Below are positions 35,793 to 43,551 of a stretch of 64,000 nucleotides of DNA, piece after piece; the stretch's first letter is position 1; each line of letters starts with the position of its first letter. The position numbers and the translations under genes are program-made. Source of the DNA: Lentibacillus daqui (GTDB lineage: Bacteria > Bacillota > Bacilli > Bacillales > Amphibacillaceae); NCBI RefSeq assembly GCF_027186265.1, contig NZ_CP114176.1:2232001-2296000 (forward strand). The letters are read 5' to 3'. A model generated the notes under the pieces. The model ran no database searches. It saw nothing but the letters and a program-made list of their open reading frames with translations, and had not been told where the DNA came from.

Positions 35793-37067
35793 TTATAACA
35801 CTCCTTTAAAATTCTGCTGCCCATCTTCATTATCCAACAGTAACGCATCGACAGTGGATCCCGCGGTGAACCCCCTTGATCCCCCAGGCAAAACCATTAA
35901 AGCATTGGTGTAAGCCAGTGAGGTCACAACGTTGGATTTATCGATTCCGGCTGGTTTTATGCCGATATGTCCATTATCATACGTGATGTAACTGCGAACA
36001 AATCGGGTAAACGGGTTCGGTTTTGGAAAATCATCTTGTAATGTTGCTTTTACCCGTTTTAAGAATGGTTGCTTGTTAAATAAATAATGCTGAATAATCG
36101 GTCTTGTGTATAATTCAAAGCCAACATAGCAAGCAGATGGATTCCCTGATAACCCAAATAATAACTGGTCTCCTTTTACCGCAACCGTTGTCACACTTCC
36201 CGGCCGCATGGCAATTTTATTAAACAGCACTTCAGCACCCAACTTCTCGTAAATTGCCGGCATTAAATCGAAATCGCCAACGGAAACACCACCTGTTGTA
36301 ATCAGAATATCGACTTGATCCAATGCCTTTCGAATGGTTTCATAACTGGAATCAAATTCATCAGCAAGTTTGCCAAAATAATGGCCTGTGGCACCTGCCC
36401 GTTTAATTTGTGACATGATCATATATGCATTGGAGTTACGAATCTTTCCCGGTTGTAATTCCTCATCAACGTCCAACAGTTCTGTTCCTGTAGCTATTAC
36501 GCCGACAACAGGCTTTTTCGCAACTTGAACCTCACTATAACCAAATGTTGCAAGCACCGCTTTCATTCCCGGGTTAATGATTGCGCCAGCCTCAACTAGC
36601 ACATCTTCTTTGGAAACCTCCGAGCCTTCTGGAATGATATTTGTTCCCGCCTCCAATTTACGTTTCATCGCCATTAAGTTTTTCCCGTCCCGTTCATACT
36701 CCTGGCAAACTTCAAACATGGCCACACAATCAGCACCATCAGGTATTTTTGCCCCGGTCATGATGCGAGTTGCCTGCTGTTTTTCCAATGTTTTCGTTGG
36801 CACTTGGCCAGCACCAATATGTTCTACTACTGCAAATTCCACCTGATGATCCCTTGACGCATCATTTGTATCTGCTGAGCGCAGTGCAAATCCATCGTAT
36901 GGTGATTTATCAAATGGTGGAACCGGATGTTTCGCCACGATCGGTTCCGCCAATCTTCTCCCATCACAATTTTCAATGGAAACTGTTTCTGCTTCCCCTT
37001 GTTTTTTGTATTGCATAACCTTCGCCACTGCATCTGCCACTGGAATAGGTTTTCTTCTCTCCACCAT
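35793..37067 (-). CDS. moeA: Molybdopterin molybdenumtransferase MoeA
   Basis: 424 residues; inserts molybdate into adenylylated molybdopterin. PPFDKSPYDGFALRSAD near the N-terminus, GVIATGTELLD, ITTGGVSVGDFD and LFGLSGNPSACYVGFELYTR mark the MoeA domains in order. The ATG at 37067 has GAGAGG 9 nt upstream; a TTG 21 nt earlier lacks this. First gene of a moeA-moaA pair under an apparent Fnr-dependent promoter, suggesting anaerobic induction for a molybdoenzyme such as nitrate reductase. Confidence 0.95.
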   Translation of the reverse strand: MVERRKPIPVADAVAKVMQYKKQGEAETVSIENCDGRRLAEPIVAKHPVPPFDKSPYDGFALRSADTNDASRDHQVEFAVVEHIGAGQVPTKTLEKQQATRIMTGAKIPDGADCVAMFEVCQEYERDGKNLMAMKRKLEAGTNIIPEGSEVSKEDVLVEAGAIINPGMKAVLATFGYSEVQVAKKPVVGVIATGTELLDVDEELQPGKIRNSNAYMIMSQIKRAGATGHYFGKLADEFDSSYETIRKALDQVDILITTGGVSVGDFDLMPAIYEKLGAEVLFNKIAMRPGSVTTVAVKGDQLLFGLSGNPSACYVGFELYTRPIIQHYLFNKQPFLKRVKATLQDDFPKPNPFTRFVRSYITYDNGHIGIKPAGIDKSNVVTSLAYTNALMVLPGGSRGFTAGSTVDALLLDNEDGQQNFKGVL

Positions 37068-37178
37068 TATATCAAACCTCTCTGCCAAATTTACCTAAGT
37101 TTAGTGTAACAAAAATAGACTGAATTGAATAACGATCCATTCGTAACGTTTAGCGGGATGGTTTTCCCACTGACATCA

Positions 37179-37221
37179 ATTTTAATGCTTTTTACCTCAT
37201 GAAAATGTGAGAGAGATCACA
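37179..37221 (-). promoter_or_regulatory. Fnr/CRP-type box and class II promoter for moeA-moaA
   Basis: TGTGA-GAGAGA-TCACA (37206-37221) is a perfect match to the Bacillus Fnr consensus. On the minus strand TAAAAT at 37184-37179 would give a start near 37172, placing the box centre at -41.5. Confidence 0.75.
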
Positions 37222-37289
37222 ATAATGTACGAAAAATATAGATGAATGAACATTTTAGCCAAAAGTCCATGACAGTTCCCGCCAATTAT

Positions 37290-37351
37290 CGGCGATTTTT
37301 GACCACTTACGGCGGTTGTCACATGTTTTACGGCGATTCCCATATTATGGG
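37290..37351. repeat. About 21-bp tandem array, CGGCGATT core (3 units)
   Basis: CGGCGATT, CGGCGGTT and CGGCGATT begin at 37290, 37310 and 37331. The same core forms the array at 46677. It lies in the 416-bp gap between moeA and the spoVA-type operon. Confidence 0.7.
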
Positions 37352-37483
37352 GCAAATTCAGTAGTAAAGCGGTTGCCCCTTTTTTGCAATTTTACATTTT
37401 CCGGAAAAAAATAAAGCGTATATTTCATCCGAAAAAAACAATCATAACTAGTGACGGTTGTCAAAAACAAAGGAGGAATTCAC

Positions 37484-37687
37484 GTGACTGTTGCAACTCA
37501 AGTTAAACAAACATTAGCCGGATTAAAAAGTGCTCAAGCCAGCTTTGAGCAATTTGCCTTGCAAACCGAAAATAAACAAGCAAAACAATTGTATCAAAAT
37601 GCTGCACAACAAACAGAAACCCTTTTACAAACAATTGAACCAAGAATGCAACAAATTGAGCAGGAAGAACCACAATATAAACAATAA
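37484..37687 (+). CDS. DUF1657 protein, first gene of the spoVA2mob-like operon
   Basis: 67 residues, helical, Gln-rich: GTG start at 37484 with AAAGGAGG just upstream (an ATG 33 nt earlier has no ribosome site). The pattern KQTLAGLKSAQASFEQFALQ and the C-terminal QEEPQYK are typical of DUF1657. In heat-resistant Bacillus spores such proteins are encoded in the spoVA2mob operon. A hairpin (37727-37749) with a short GGTTTT tail follows, which could trim transcription into the next gene. Molecular role unknown. Confidence 0.88.
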   Translation: MTVATQVKQTLAGLKSAQASFEQFALQTENKQAKQLYQNAAQQTETLLQTIEPRMQQIEQEEPQYKQ

Positions 37688-37773
37688 GCACAAAACGACA
37701 GGTACCCTTTTAAAGGGCGCTTCGTTCTGGGGCTGGCAACCATCAGCCCCGGTTTTACATAAGGGGTGATGAG

Positions 37774-38259
37774 ATGAAAATCAAACAAAACGTTGCGGTT
37801 CCTGCCCTCCTCTTTCTTATTTTATTCGGATGTTCGGCAAATAACGGTACGAATCCAGGTTCCCAATCGGCTGATAATGACAATCACGTGGAGTTTACCA
37901 AGTTTGATAAAACCGCCTCTGACGATTTTATCGATCAAGATGCAGCAAATGAGGCAAAAAAGGTATTAAGTAAATTTGAAGATATTAAAGCCATTAAAGC
38001 TGTTAATACAAAAAAATACCTATTAGTTGCGGTTCAAGTGCACCATAACAAGCGTTTTCAACTGGATGACCTGGAAAAAAAATATTCCAAAGTACTAAAG
38101 AAAAAATTCCCGAAATACCAAACGAAATTATCAACCGATCAAAAACTTTGGGTCGAATTAAATGAGCTGGAGCAAGCTATTAATGATAACAAAATCTCCA
38201 ATAATAAATTGGAAAAGCAAGTGAAGCACATGATTAAACTAAGTAAGGAACAAACCTGA
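37774..38259 (+). CDS. YhcN/YlaJ-like spore lipoprotein
   Basis: 161 residues. Signal peptide with lipobox LFGC (lipidated Cys20), then an acidic linker and a YhcN/YlaJ-type domain (about 60-150) with AVNTKKYLLVAVQVHHNKRF. Homologues are inner-membrane lipoproteins of the spore. GGGGTGATGAG precedes the ATG. Second gene of the spoVA2mob-like operon, the position this lipoprotein takes in known copies. Confidence 0.8.
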   Translation: MKIKQNVAVPALLFLILFGCSANNGTNPGSQSADNDNHVEFTKFDKTASDDFIDQDAANEAKKVLSKFEDIKAIKAVNTKKYLLVAVQVHHNKRFQLDDLEKKYSKVLKKKFPKYQTKLSTDQKLWVELNELEQAINDNKISNNKLEKQVKHMIKLSKEQT

Positions 38260-38300
38260 TTAAGCAAGTTTAGATCTTATTTGGAAGAGAGTGATGGACG

Positions 38301-38780
38301 ATGGCTGATAATAAAAAGAAAAATTTGCCTCCGGAAGCACAAAGATACCAAGCTATGCAAAAAAAACAGGAAACAAAACGACCAGTCTTTAAGAATTGTA
38401 TCAAGGCCTTTCTCATTGGTGGCCTCATTTGTTTGATTGGACAATTTATTTCCATGTTTTATATTTATTATTTTGATTTCACGGAGCAAACAGCTGGCAA
38501 TCCAACAACTGCTACCTTAATATTCATTACCATGTTATTAACTGGATTTGGTATTTATGATCGGATTGGCCAATTTGCTGGCGCAGGTGCTGCCGTTCCG
38601 GTTACTGGATTCGGAAATTCGGTTATTTCTGCGGCTATTGAGCATCGTCCGGAAGGGTTTGTGCTTGGCGTTGGCGGCAACATGTTTAAACTGGCTGGTT
38701 CAGTCATTGCGATCGGGGTATTTTCTGCATTTATCATCGCATTAATTAAAACGATTCTTATACAATGGGGTTGGTTATAA
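38301..38780 (+). CDS. spoVAC: Stage V sporulation membrane protein SpoVAC
   Basis: 159 residues. Charged N-terminal tail, then membrane segments at about 33-55, 65-85, 88-105 and 130-155, with DRIGQFAGAGAAVPVTGFGN, the SpoVAC signature loop. SpoVAC forms part of the spore inner-membrane channel that moves dipicolinic acid in and out. Its stop overlaps the spoVAD start (TAATG), indicating coupling. Confidence 0.93.
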   Translation: MADNKKKNLPPEAQRYQAMQKKQETKRPVFKNCIKAFLIGGLICLIGQFISMFYIYYFDFTEQTAGNPTTATLIFITMLLTGFGIYDRIGQFAGAGAAVPVTGFGNSVISAAIEHRPEGFVLGVGGNMFKLAGSVIAIGVFSAFIIALIKTILIQWGWL

Positions 38781-39796
38781 TGCTTACTGGTCACAGAACC
38801 TGGATATTTGAAAATAAACCGGTCATTCTGTCTACTGGAACGGTCGGTGGTCCCTTTGAAGCGAAGGGAAAAATTCCAAAAGACTTTGATTTGCTCCATG
38901 AAGACACATGGTTAAAACAAAAGTCCTTTGAACTTGCACAGCAGAAAATGCTTGAGGAAGCATGCCAGTTTGCCATTGAAAATAGTCCTATCCAAAAAGA
39001 ACAAGTTGATTTTTTTGTGAGTGGTGATTTAATCAACCAAATTACCCCAACCAGTTTTGCTGCCAAAACCCTGGGCAGTGCTTACTTCGGTTTATTTAAT
39101 GCTTGTGCTACATCAATGGAAAGTCTGGCCTTATCGGCATTCCTTATTAATGGTCATGGAGCAAACTACATTATGAGCGGAACTGCTAGTCACAATTCAG
39201 CAACCGAAAGACAGTTCCGTTACCCGACTGAATACGGAGGGCAAAAACCGCCAACAGCACAATGGACGGTTACCGGTGCCGGTGTTGCACTGGTTGCAAA
39301 AAGTGGCGATGGTCCAAAAGTTACCACAGCAACCATTGGCAAAGTCGTTGATATGGGAATGACCGATCCATTCAATATGGGTGGTGCCATGGCTCCCGCT
39401 GCGGTCGATACAATTATCACACATTTAAAAGAACGAGATGTTGATCCTTCTTATTACGATTTGATTATAACCGGAGATTTAGGGTATGTTGGCAGGAAGG
39501 CATCATTGGATTTATTCAAGAAGTCCGGGATTCATTTGGATGAAAAAAAATACGTCGATTGCGGATTAACCATTTATCGGGAGGATCAGCCGGTACAATC
39601 CGGTGGTAGTGGTGCAGCCTGTTCATCGGTTGGTACATACGGGCATTTTATGAACCGTATGCGCCGTGGCGAAATTCAACGCATGCTGGTCGTGGCTACA
39701 GGTGCCTTGCATTCTCCAGTAAGTGTACAGCAAAAAAAGTCAATCCCTTGTATCGCCCATGCAGTATCCATTGAAACCGGGGGTGATGAATCATGA
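38780..39796 (+). CDS. spoVAD: Stage V sporulation protein SpoVAD
   Basis: 338 residues, thiolase-like fold without an apparent catalytic role: GTASHNSATERQFRYPTEYG and GSGAACSSVGTYGHFMNRM are typical. SpoVAD binds dipicolinic acid at the spore membrane in characterised species. The ATG at 38780 overlaps the spoVAC stop by one base; an ATG-less extension upstream is unlikely. It overlaps spoVAEb by 4 nt. Confidence 0.94.
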   Translation: MLTGHRTWIFENKPVILSTGTVGGPFEAKGKIPKDFDLLHEDTWLKQKSFELAQQKMLEEACQFAIENSPIQKEQVDFFVSGDLINQITPTSFAAKTLGSAYFGLFNACATSMESLALSAFLINGHGANYIMSGTASHNSATERQFRYPTEYGGQKPPTAQWTVTGAGVALVAKSGDGPKVTTATIGKVVDMGMTDPFNMGGAMAPAAVDTIITHLKERDVDPSYYDLIITGDLGYVGRKASLDLFKKSGIHLDEKKYVDCGLTIYREDQPVQSGGSGAACSSVGTYGHFMNRMRRGEIQRMLVVATGALHSPVSVQQKKSIPCIAHAVSIETGGDES

Positions 39797-40143
39797 TCTT
39801 TCTTTGGGCATTCATAATCGGTGGTGCGTTTTGTGTTATCGGGCAAATTATGATGGATGTTTTCAAACTATCACCTGGCCATACATTAAGTATTATGGTC
39901 GTGATCGGCGCCCTGCTGGATGGGTTTGGTTTATATGAGCCGTTAATCAATTTTGCTGGAGCCGGGGCTACTGTACCAATTACCAGCTTTGGTAACTCCC
40001 TTGTTCATGGCGCGATGGCTGAAGGAGAAGCTCATGGCATCGTTGGTGTACTGACCGGAATGTTTGAGGTAACCAGTTCCGGTATTTCCGCCGCCATCGT
40101 TTTCGGAGTACTCGGCGCGATTATCTTTAAGCCAAAAGGGTAA
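39793..40143 (+). CDS. spoVAE: Stage V sporulation protein SpoVAEb
   Basis: 116 residues, mostly hydrophobic, four membrane segments, with LLDGFGLYEPLINFAGAGAT and PITSFGNSLVHGAM, parallel to the SpoVAC loop. It completes the SpoVAC-D-Eb core. Neither spoVAA/AB nor spoVAEa/AF is present, which separates this operon from the standard spoVA operon and matches the second, mobile type. Confidence 0.92.
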   Translation: MIFLWAFIIGGAFCVIGQIMMDVFKLSPGHTLSIMVVIGALLDGFGLYEPLINFAGAGATVPITSFGNSLVHGAMAEGEAHGIVGVLTGMFEVTSSGISAAIVFGVLGAIIFKPKG

Positions 40144-40199
40144 CACAAAGGCTAAAAGTGCCCGGTTAGCGGCAAATTTCTGATGGAAGGATGAGTAAA

Positions 40200-40403
40200 A
40201 TGACGATTGGTTCACAGGTGAAAAGCTGTTTTTCATCCATAAAAAGCGCAGAAGCTACCTTGGATTTGTTAGCCAACAAAACAATGGATCAGGAAGCAAA
40301 AGAAGTATTTGAAAACACCAGGAAAATAGTTGATGAAGTAAAAGTTGACCTACAGCAACAAGTAATTCGATTAGCAAAGGAAGAACCACAGTATAAATCC
40401 TGA
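40200..40403 (+). CDS. Second DUF1657 protein
   Basis: 67 residues from the ATG at 40200, with GGAAGG at suitable spacing; the ATG at 40191 touches the ribosome site. IGSQVKSCFSSIKSAEATLD and the C-terminal AKEEPQYKS mirror the DUF1657 protein at 37484. Same operon, 56 nt after spoVAEb. The gap carries a short match (TGCCCGGTTAGC) to the MITE-like repeat at 58721. Confidence 0.85.
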   Translation: MTIGSQVKSCFSSIKSAEATLDLLANKTMDQEAKEVFENTRKIVDEVKVDLQQQVIRLAKEEPQYKS

Positions 40404-40457
40404 AATTCAATTAGGTTTTTTCGAATTACATTTTTGCTTTAGAAAGGAACATGAACT

Positions 40458-41321
40458 ATGCCTTTACCAGACCCACTAGAGGTTATTGTCAGGACATTAA
40501 TCACGATTGTTGCTCTTTTTCTCATCACAAAGGGCCTAGGGAAAAAACAACTGGCAGAGATGAACGTATTTGAATATATCACCGGTATCGTTATCGGGGA
40601 CATTATTGCCGTCCATGCCACGGAACTAGATTCCAGTCTTATTTATGGCGGGATCTCTGCTTTATTATGGTTTATTATTCCTTGGAGTATTGAATACTTT
40701 TCCATGAAAAGCAAGAAATTACGCAACATTGTTCAAGGTAAAAGTACTGTTCTCATTCAAGATGGTAAAATAATGGAAGATAATTTGAAGAAAGAACGGT
40801 TTACCATTGATGATCTGCAAGAAAGCCTGCGCGATAAAAATGTTTTTCGCGCTGCAGATGTTGAATTTGCCGTACTTGAACCATCCGGAACGTTAAGTGT
40901 TTTGCCTAAAAAAGAAAACCGGCCGTTAACAGCAAAATATCTCGGATTAAAGGTTCCACCAGATAAACAACCGGAAACCGTCATTATGGATGGCAAGGTT
41001 CTACATGAGCCATTGGCAAACCTTTCGTTAAATGTAAACTGGCTGGAAACAGAACTGGATAAGCTAAATGTCAGTATTGAAAATGTTTTTCTCGGTGAGG
41101 TGGATAGTGATGGCCAACTGACGGTTGATTTATATGATGACAAAATTGCTGTCCCTAGCCCAAGTGAGAAGCCATTACTGCTGGCAACGCTAAAAAAATG
41201 TCAGGCCGATTTGGAACTCTTTGCTTTGGGAACGGAGAATAAAGAAGCAAAACAATTGTACCAAAAAAACAGCAAAAAACTCACAAAAGCAATTACCGAT
41301 ATTACACCTTACCTGAATTAG
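40458..41321 (+). CDS. 2Duf protein: DUF421 (YetF-like) membrane protein with C-terminal DUF1657
   Basis: 287 residues. Three membrane helices (about 8-25, 35-55, 60-80), a YetF/DUF421 cytosolic domain (about 90-225: VLIQDGKIMEDNLKKERFT, FAVLEPSGTLSVLPKKE) and a DUF1657-like tail (about 240-287: LATLKKCQADLELFALGTEN). In spoVA2mob operons this fused protein, called 2Duf, is reported as the main determinant of raised spore heat resistance. Last intact gene of the operon. Confidence 0.88.
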   Translation: MPLPDPLEVIVRTLITIVALFLITKGLGKKQLAEMNVFEYITGIVIGDIIAVHATELDSSLIYGGISALLWFIIPWSIEYFSMKSKKLRNIVQGKSTVLIQDGKIMEDNLKKERFTIDDLQESLRDKNVFRAADVEFAVLEPSGTLSVLPKKENRPLTAKYLGLKVPPDKQPETVIMDGKVLHEPLANLSLNVNWLETELDKLNVSIENVFLGEVDSDGQLTVDLYDDKIAVPSPSEKPLLLATLKKCQADLELFALGTENKEAKQLYQKNSKKLTKAITDITPYLN

Positions 41322-41322
41322 G

Positions 41323-41790
41323 ATGAATGAGGACTGCGGGTTGCAGGTCAATTCGATGTTGCAACTCAGACGTTACTTTAACCTGGAAGCAGCCAAGAGA
41401 ATTGGCGTTCCAAAAGATATCCGTGAAACCGTGTTACCGCTTGGTGCAACCATTCATATGGACGGTTCCTGCCTGGCAGCCATGTTAAAAATCGCATTTA
41501 TTTTTGGTGTATTTAATAAAAACTTTTCCGGATTGGACACCTATTTAATCGCAATCGGTATTTGTTTGCTTTCCGGGATCGTAATGAGTGGTATCCCGGG
41601 CGGCGGCTTTATGGGTGAATTAATGATCGTTACCTTATATGGCCTGCCAATTGAGGCACTGCCGATTATTTCAGCTATTGGTGTTATTGTTGATCCCCCA
41701 GCAACGATGATTAATGTTACTGGTGACGCAGTTTCCGGTATGCTTGTAAGTCGTCAGTTGGAAGGTAAAGACTGGATGGATCGGAAATAG
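41323..41790 (+). pseudogene. C-terminal remnant of a sodium:dicarboxylate symporter
   Basis: The reading frame from about 41385 (LEAAKRIGVPKDIRETVLPL, GATIHMDGSCLAAMLK, GIPGGGFMGELMIVTLYG, IISAIGVIVDPPATMINV) matches the last approximately 135 residues of DAACS-family (GltP/SdcS) transporters. The first two thirds, with most membrane helices, are missing. Upstream bases (41340-41385) look like the family's Ser-rich loop out of frame, so there is also frame damage. The fragment starts right behind the 2Duf stop, suggesting a deletion or insertion junction there. Confidence 0.8.
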
Positions 41791-41802
41791 AGTGAATTGT
41801 CT

Positions 41803-41836
41803 GGCACCCTATCATGGTATGGGGTGCCATTTTTTG
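41803..41836 (+). terminator. Terminator after the symporter remnant
   Basis: Stem GGCACCCTAT / ATGGGGTGCC followed by ATTTTTTG. Confidence 0.85.
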
Positions 41837-41896
41837 TTAAAAATAGTCGTTTGATTTGGCTTCAGTTAAGTTAGTAGGTATACTTTAATAACCCGC

Positions 41897-41925
41897 TTTT
41901 CATAAACGAACTGATATGCTATAAT
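41897..41925 (+). promoter_or_regulatory. Promoter of sda
   Basis: -35 TTTTCA, 17-bp spacer, TGC-TATAAT extended -10 (41920-41925). No exact DnaA box is visible nearby. Confidence 0.7.
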
Positions 41926-41997
41926 AACAAAAAGAACATGTGTTTTAATTTTTAGACCCTTCCAAACGAGAAATAAGGGTTAGGAGGCTCCAGTAGA

Positions 41998-42162
41998 GTG
42001 AGTAATTTTAAAAATATGTCGGACGATTTGTTGATAGAGACTTTTGAAAAAGCGATGGAATTAAATTTGGACGAGGATTTTTGCAATTTAATCGAAAAAG
42101 AAATGGATGACCGTGGATTAGTGATTCAGTATAACACAGAAAAGCAAAAACAAAACAACTAA
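41998..42162 (+). CDS. sda: Sporulation histidine kinase inhibitor Sda
   Basis: 54 residues from a GTG at 41998 with AGGAGG upstream; an internal ATG at 42016 has no ribosome site. MSDDLLIETFEKAMELNLDE and DFCNLIEKEMDDRGL reproduce the Sda helical hairpin (Bacillus subtilis Sda is 46 residues). Sda blocks autophosphorylation of the sporulation kinases when replication is perturbed. It has its own promoter and terminator, directly behind the spoVA2mob-like operon. The short C-terminal tail (NTEKQKQNN) is extra. Too short to be found by length-filtered gene calling. Confidence 0.9.
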   Translation: MSNFKNMSDDLLIETFEKAMELNLDEDFCNLIEKEMDDRGLVIQYNTEKQKQNN

Positions 42163-42192
42163 CCGGAATGAAAAGGATTCATTCCGGCTTTA
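42161..42192 (+). terminator. Terminator of sda
   Basis: Perfect 9-bp stem CCGGAATGA / TCATTCCGG followed by CTTT. Confidence 0.8.
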
Positions 42193-42344
42193 CACGCTGG
42201 ACAAGGATAAGGGCGGACAGTAAGTGTTTTTGTTAATTAGTAAGAAAGTATAAAAACCCGCTTTTTTCTGCTCTTGCCGGGATAAGCACCATCCTGCTCC
42301 AGCACCTTTGTTCATAATAACTAACTTCCCTGCGATTCCTTGTA

Positions 42345-42476
42345 TTATAGGTGCTCCCTTCCCACATCCTTTTTTTCCTGGTTGACAACCCATAGTATCC
42401 ACCTAATCTCCTTATCGGATAATTCTCGACCTAATTTTTCCTTAAATTCATTGACTAGCATATGAAAACGATCCAA
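42345..42476 (-). CDS. Small helical protein of unknown function (43 residues)
   Basis: TTG start at 42476, 8 nt after GGGGGG. The peptide (MDRFHMLVNEFKEKLG, then RELSDKEIRWILWVVNQEKK) has an amphipathic, protein-like composition. An extended -10 (TGGTAAAAT) lies upstream on the minus strand. A different frame over 42190-42393 also has a possible start (AGGTGG then ATG) but its composition is less protein-like. Not recognised; could be a kinase- or Fe-S-independent small regulator, but nothing shows this. Confidence 0.5.
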   Translation of the reverse strand: MDRFHMLVNEFKEKLGRELSDKEIRWILWVVNQEKKDVGREHL

Positions 42477-42843
42477 ATTGAATTGCCCCCCTGTTGCAAA
42501 ATCTTTATGATGCTACTTCATTTTACCAGTTTATTCCCCAAAAAAATATAGGAGAATTACCCTTCATGTAATGGTAATTCTCCATGAATATTTTACAACA
42601 ATATCCATATTCATCATCTTTTTGTGGAATATTTCATAAAGTACAAGGATATTGGCTACAATAATACAACCTTATGATCGATGAAAGTGGAATGGAATAT
42701 AGGGCCAATGATAATTTTCTGACGTTTAAAATGGTGGCTGTTAGTGATTCATCCATCATTTGCGCATTGTTTAGTTCGTTATCCACGATAGGACGCGTGC
42801 ATCACCTTAATACCTAAATATCAAGAAAGATAGAAGGTTGGAA
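42477..42843. other. Gap between the 43-residue gene and the membrane protein gene
   Basis: 367 bp. It holds a perfect hairpin (GGAGAATTACC / GGTAATTCTCC at 42552-42584) followed on the minus strand by TATATTTTTTT, so a minus-strand transcript may end there, and AT-rich sequence without a supported gene. Confidence 0.5.
42552..42584 (-). terminator. Hairpin terminator, minus strand
   Basis: 11-bp perfect stem with an 11-nt loop and a downstream T-run on the minus strand. No gene is recognised that it would terminate. Confidence 0.6.
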
Positions 42844-43371
42844 ATGGGAAAAAAAGAAAACTATAAATCGCCGGTCGCTGCCTTACTTTGGTCATTAGCC
42901 TTACCCGGATTTGGGCAATTATACAATAAAGATTATTTTTTGGGGATTGTGTTAATGGTCTGGGAGATCGTTTTAAATCTTCAATCCCATTTGAATGTAG
43001 CAATCCTCTACACGTTAAGAGGCGATTTTCATCTTGCTGACCGGCCGATCGATTTTGAATGGGGACTATTTTACCCATCCATTTTTTGCTATTCATTATG
43101 GCAGGCATATAACCAGGCTCATGCGATTAATCGACGGATCCAGCAAAAAGAAAATTCACAGCAGGTATATTTGACAGGCTTTTTTTTCGGCATGGTGACA
43201 GGAATGAATTTTGGGATAGCCTGGCATGGCGGGTTCCTCGCTACATATTCACCCATTTTCAAAACCCCGGTTTACAGTGGCATAACATTGGGACTGATTG
43301 GGGCTGTGATCGGCCATCTGTTGGAACTTCTGTGCAAACGTTTACGGTCTTACAGCAGAACAAAGGGATGA
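42844..43371 (+). CDS. Four-helix membrane protein of unknown function
   Basis: 175 residues from the ATG at 42844 (AGAAGG 6 nt upstream). The N-terminal SPVAALLWSLALPGFGQLYN resembles the Pro-Gly-Gly-Gln turn of TM2-type small membrane proteins, followed by a helix, a loop of about 35 residues, and three further hydrophobic segments (about 80-95, 110-130, 145-165). No catalytic residues are apparent. Not recognised as a named family. It stands alone. Confidence 0.7.
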   Translation: MGKKENYKSPVAALLWSLALPGFGQLYNKDYFLGIVLMVWEIVLNLQSHLNVAILYTLRGDFHLADRPIDFEWGLFYPSIFCYSLWQAYNQAHAINRRIQQKENSQQVYLTGFFFGMVTGMNFGIAWHGGFLATYSPIFKTPVYSGITLGLIGAVIGHLLELLCKRLRSYSRTKG

Positions 43372-43497
43372 GACCCTGAAATTTTGTCTGGCGATTGGCC
43401 TATCCCAAGGTTTCTGGCAGGATAAATCAGTGGGCTAGCGTTTATTCATCGTACGCGGTAATACATCAGCAATTTCCATTTTTTGGTCAAATAAAAA

Positions 43498-43533
43498 GAG
43501 GATGCCCGTGTCAAGCGCAAGCATGGGACATCC
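43498..43533 (-). terminator. Terminator of the MDR reductase gene
   Basis: Minus-strand stem GGATGTCCCATGC / CACGGGCATCC followed by TCTTTTTATT. Confidence 0.8.
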
Positions 43534-43551
43534 CTAGTGCAAACTTATCTA

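Noticed and set aside
37380..37483. Sigma-G promoter for the spoVA2mob-like operon
   Set aside because: Expected from biology, but I could not find a convincing -35/-10 pair by eye; CGTATATT at about 37418 lacks a partner.
42190..42393. 67-codon frame starting MGCQPGKKGCGKG
   Set aside because: It has a possible ribosome site but overlaps the more protein-like 43-residue frame and runs through the terminator of sda. Kept only as an alternative.
42674..42817. 47-codon plus-strand frame starting MIDESGMEYRAND
   Set aside because: No ribosome site, no recognisable similarity, AT-rich surroundings.
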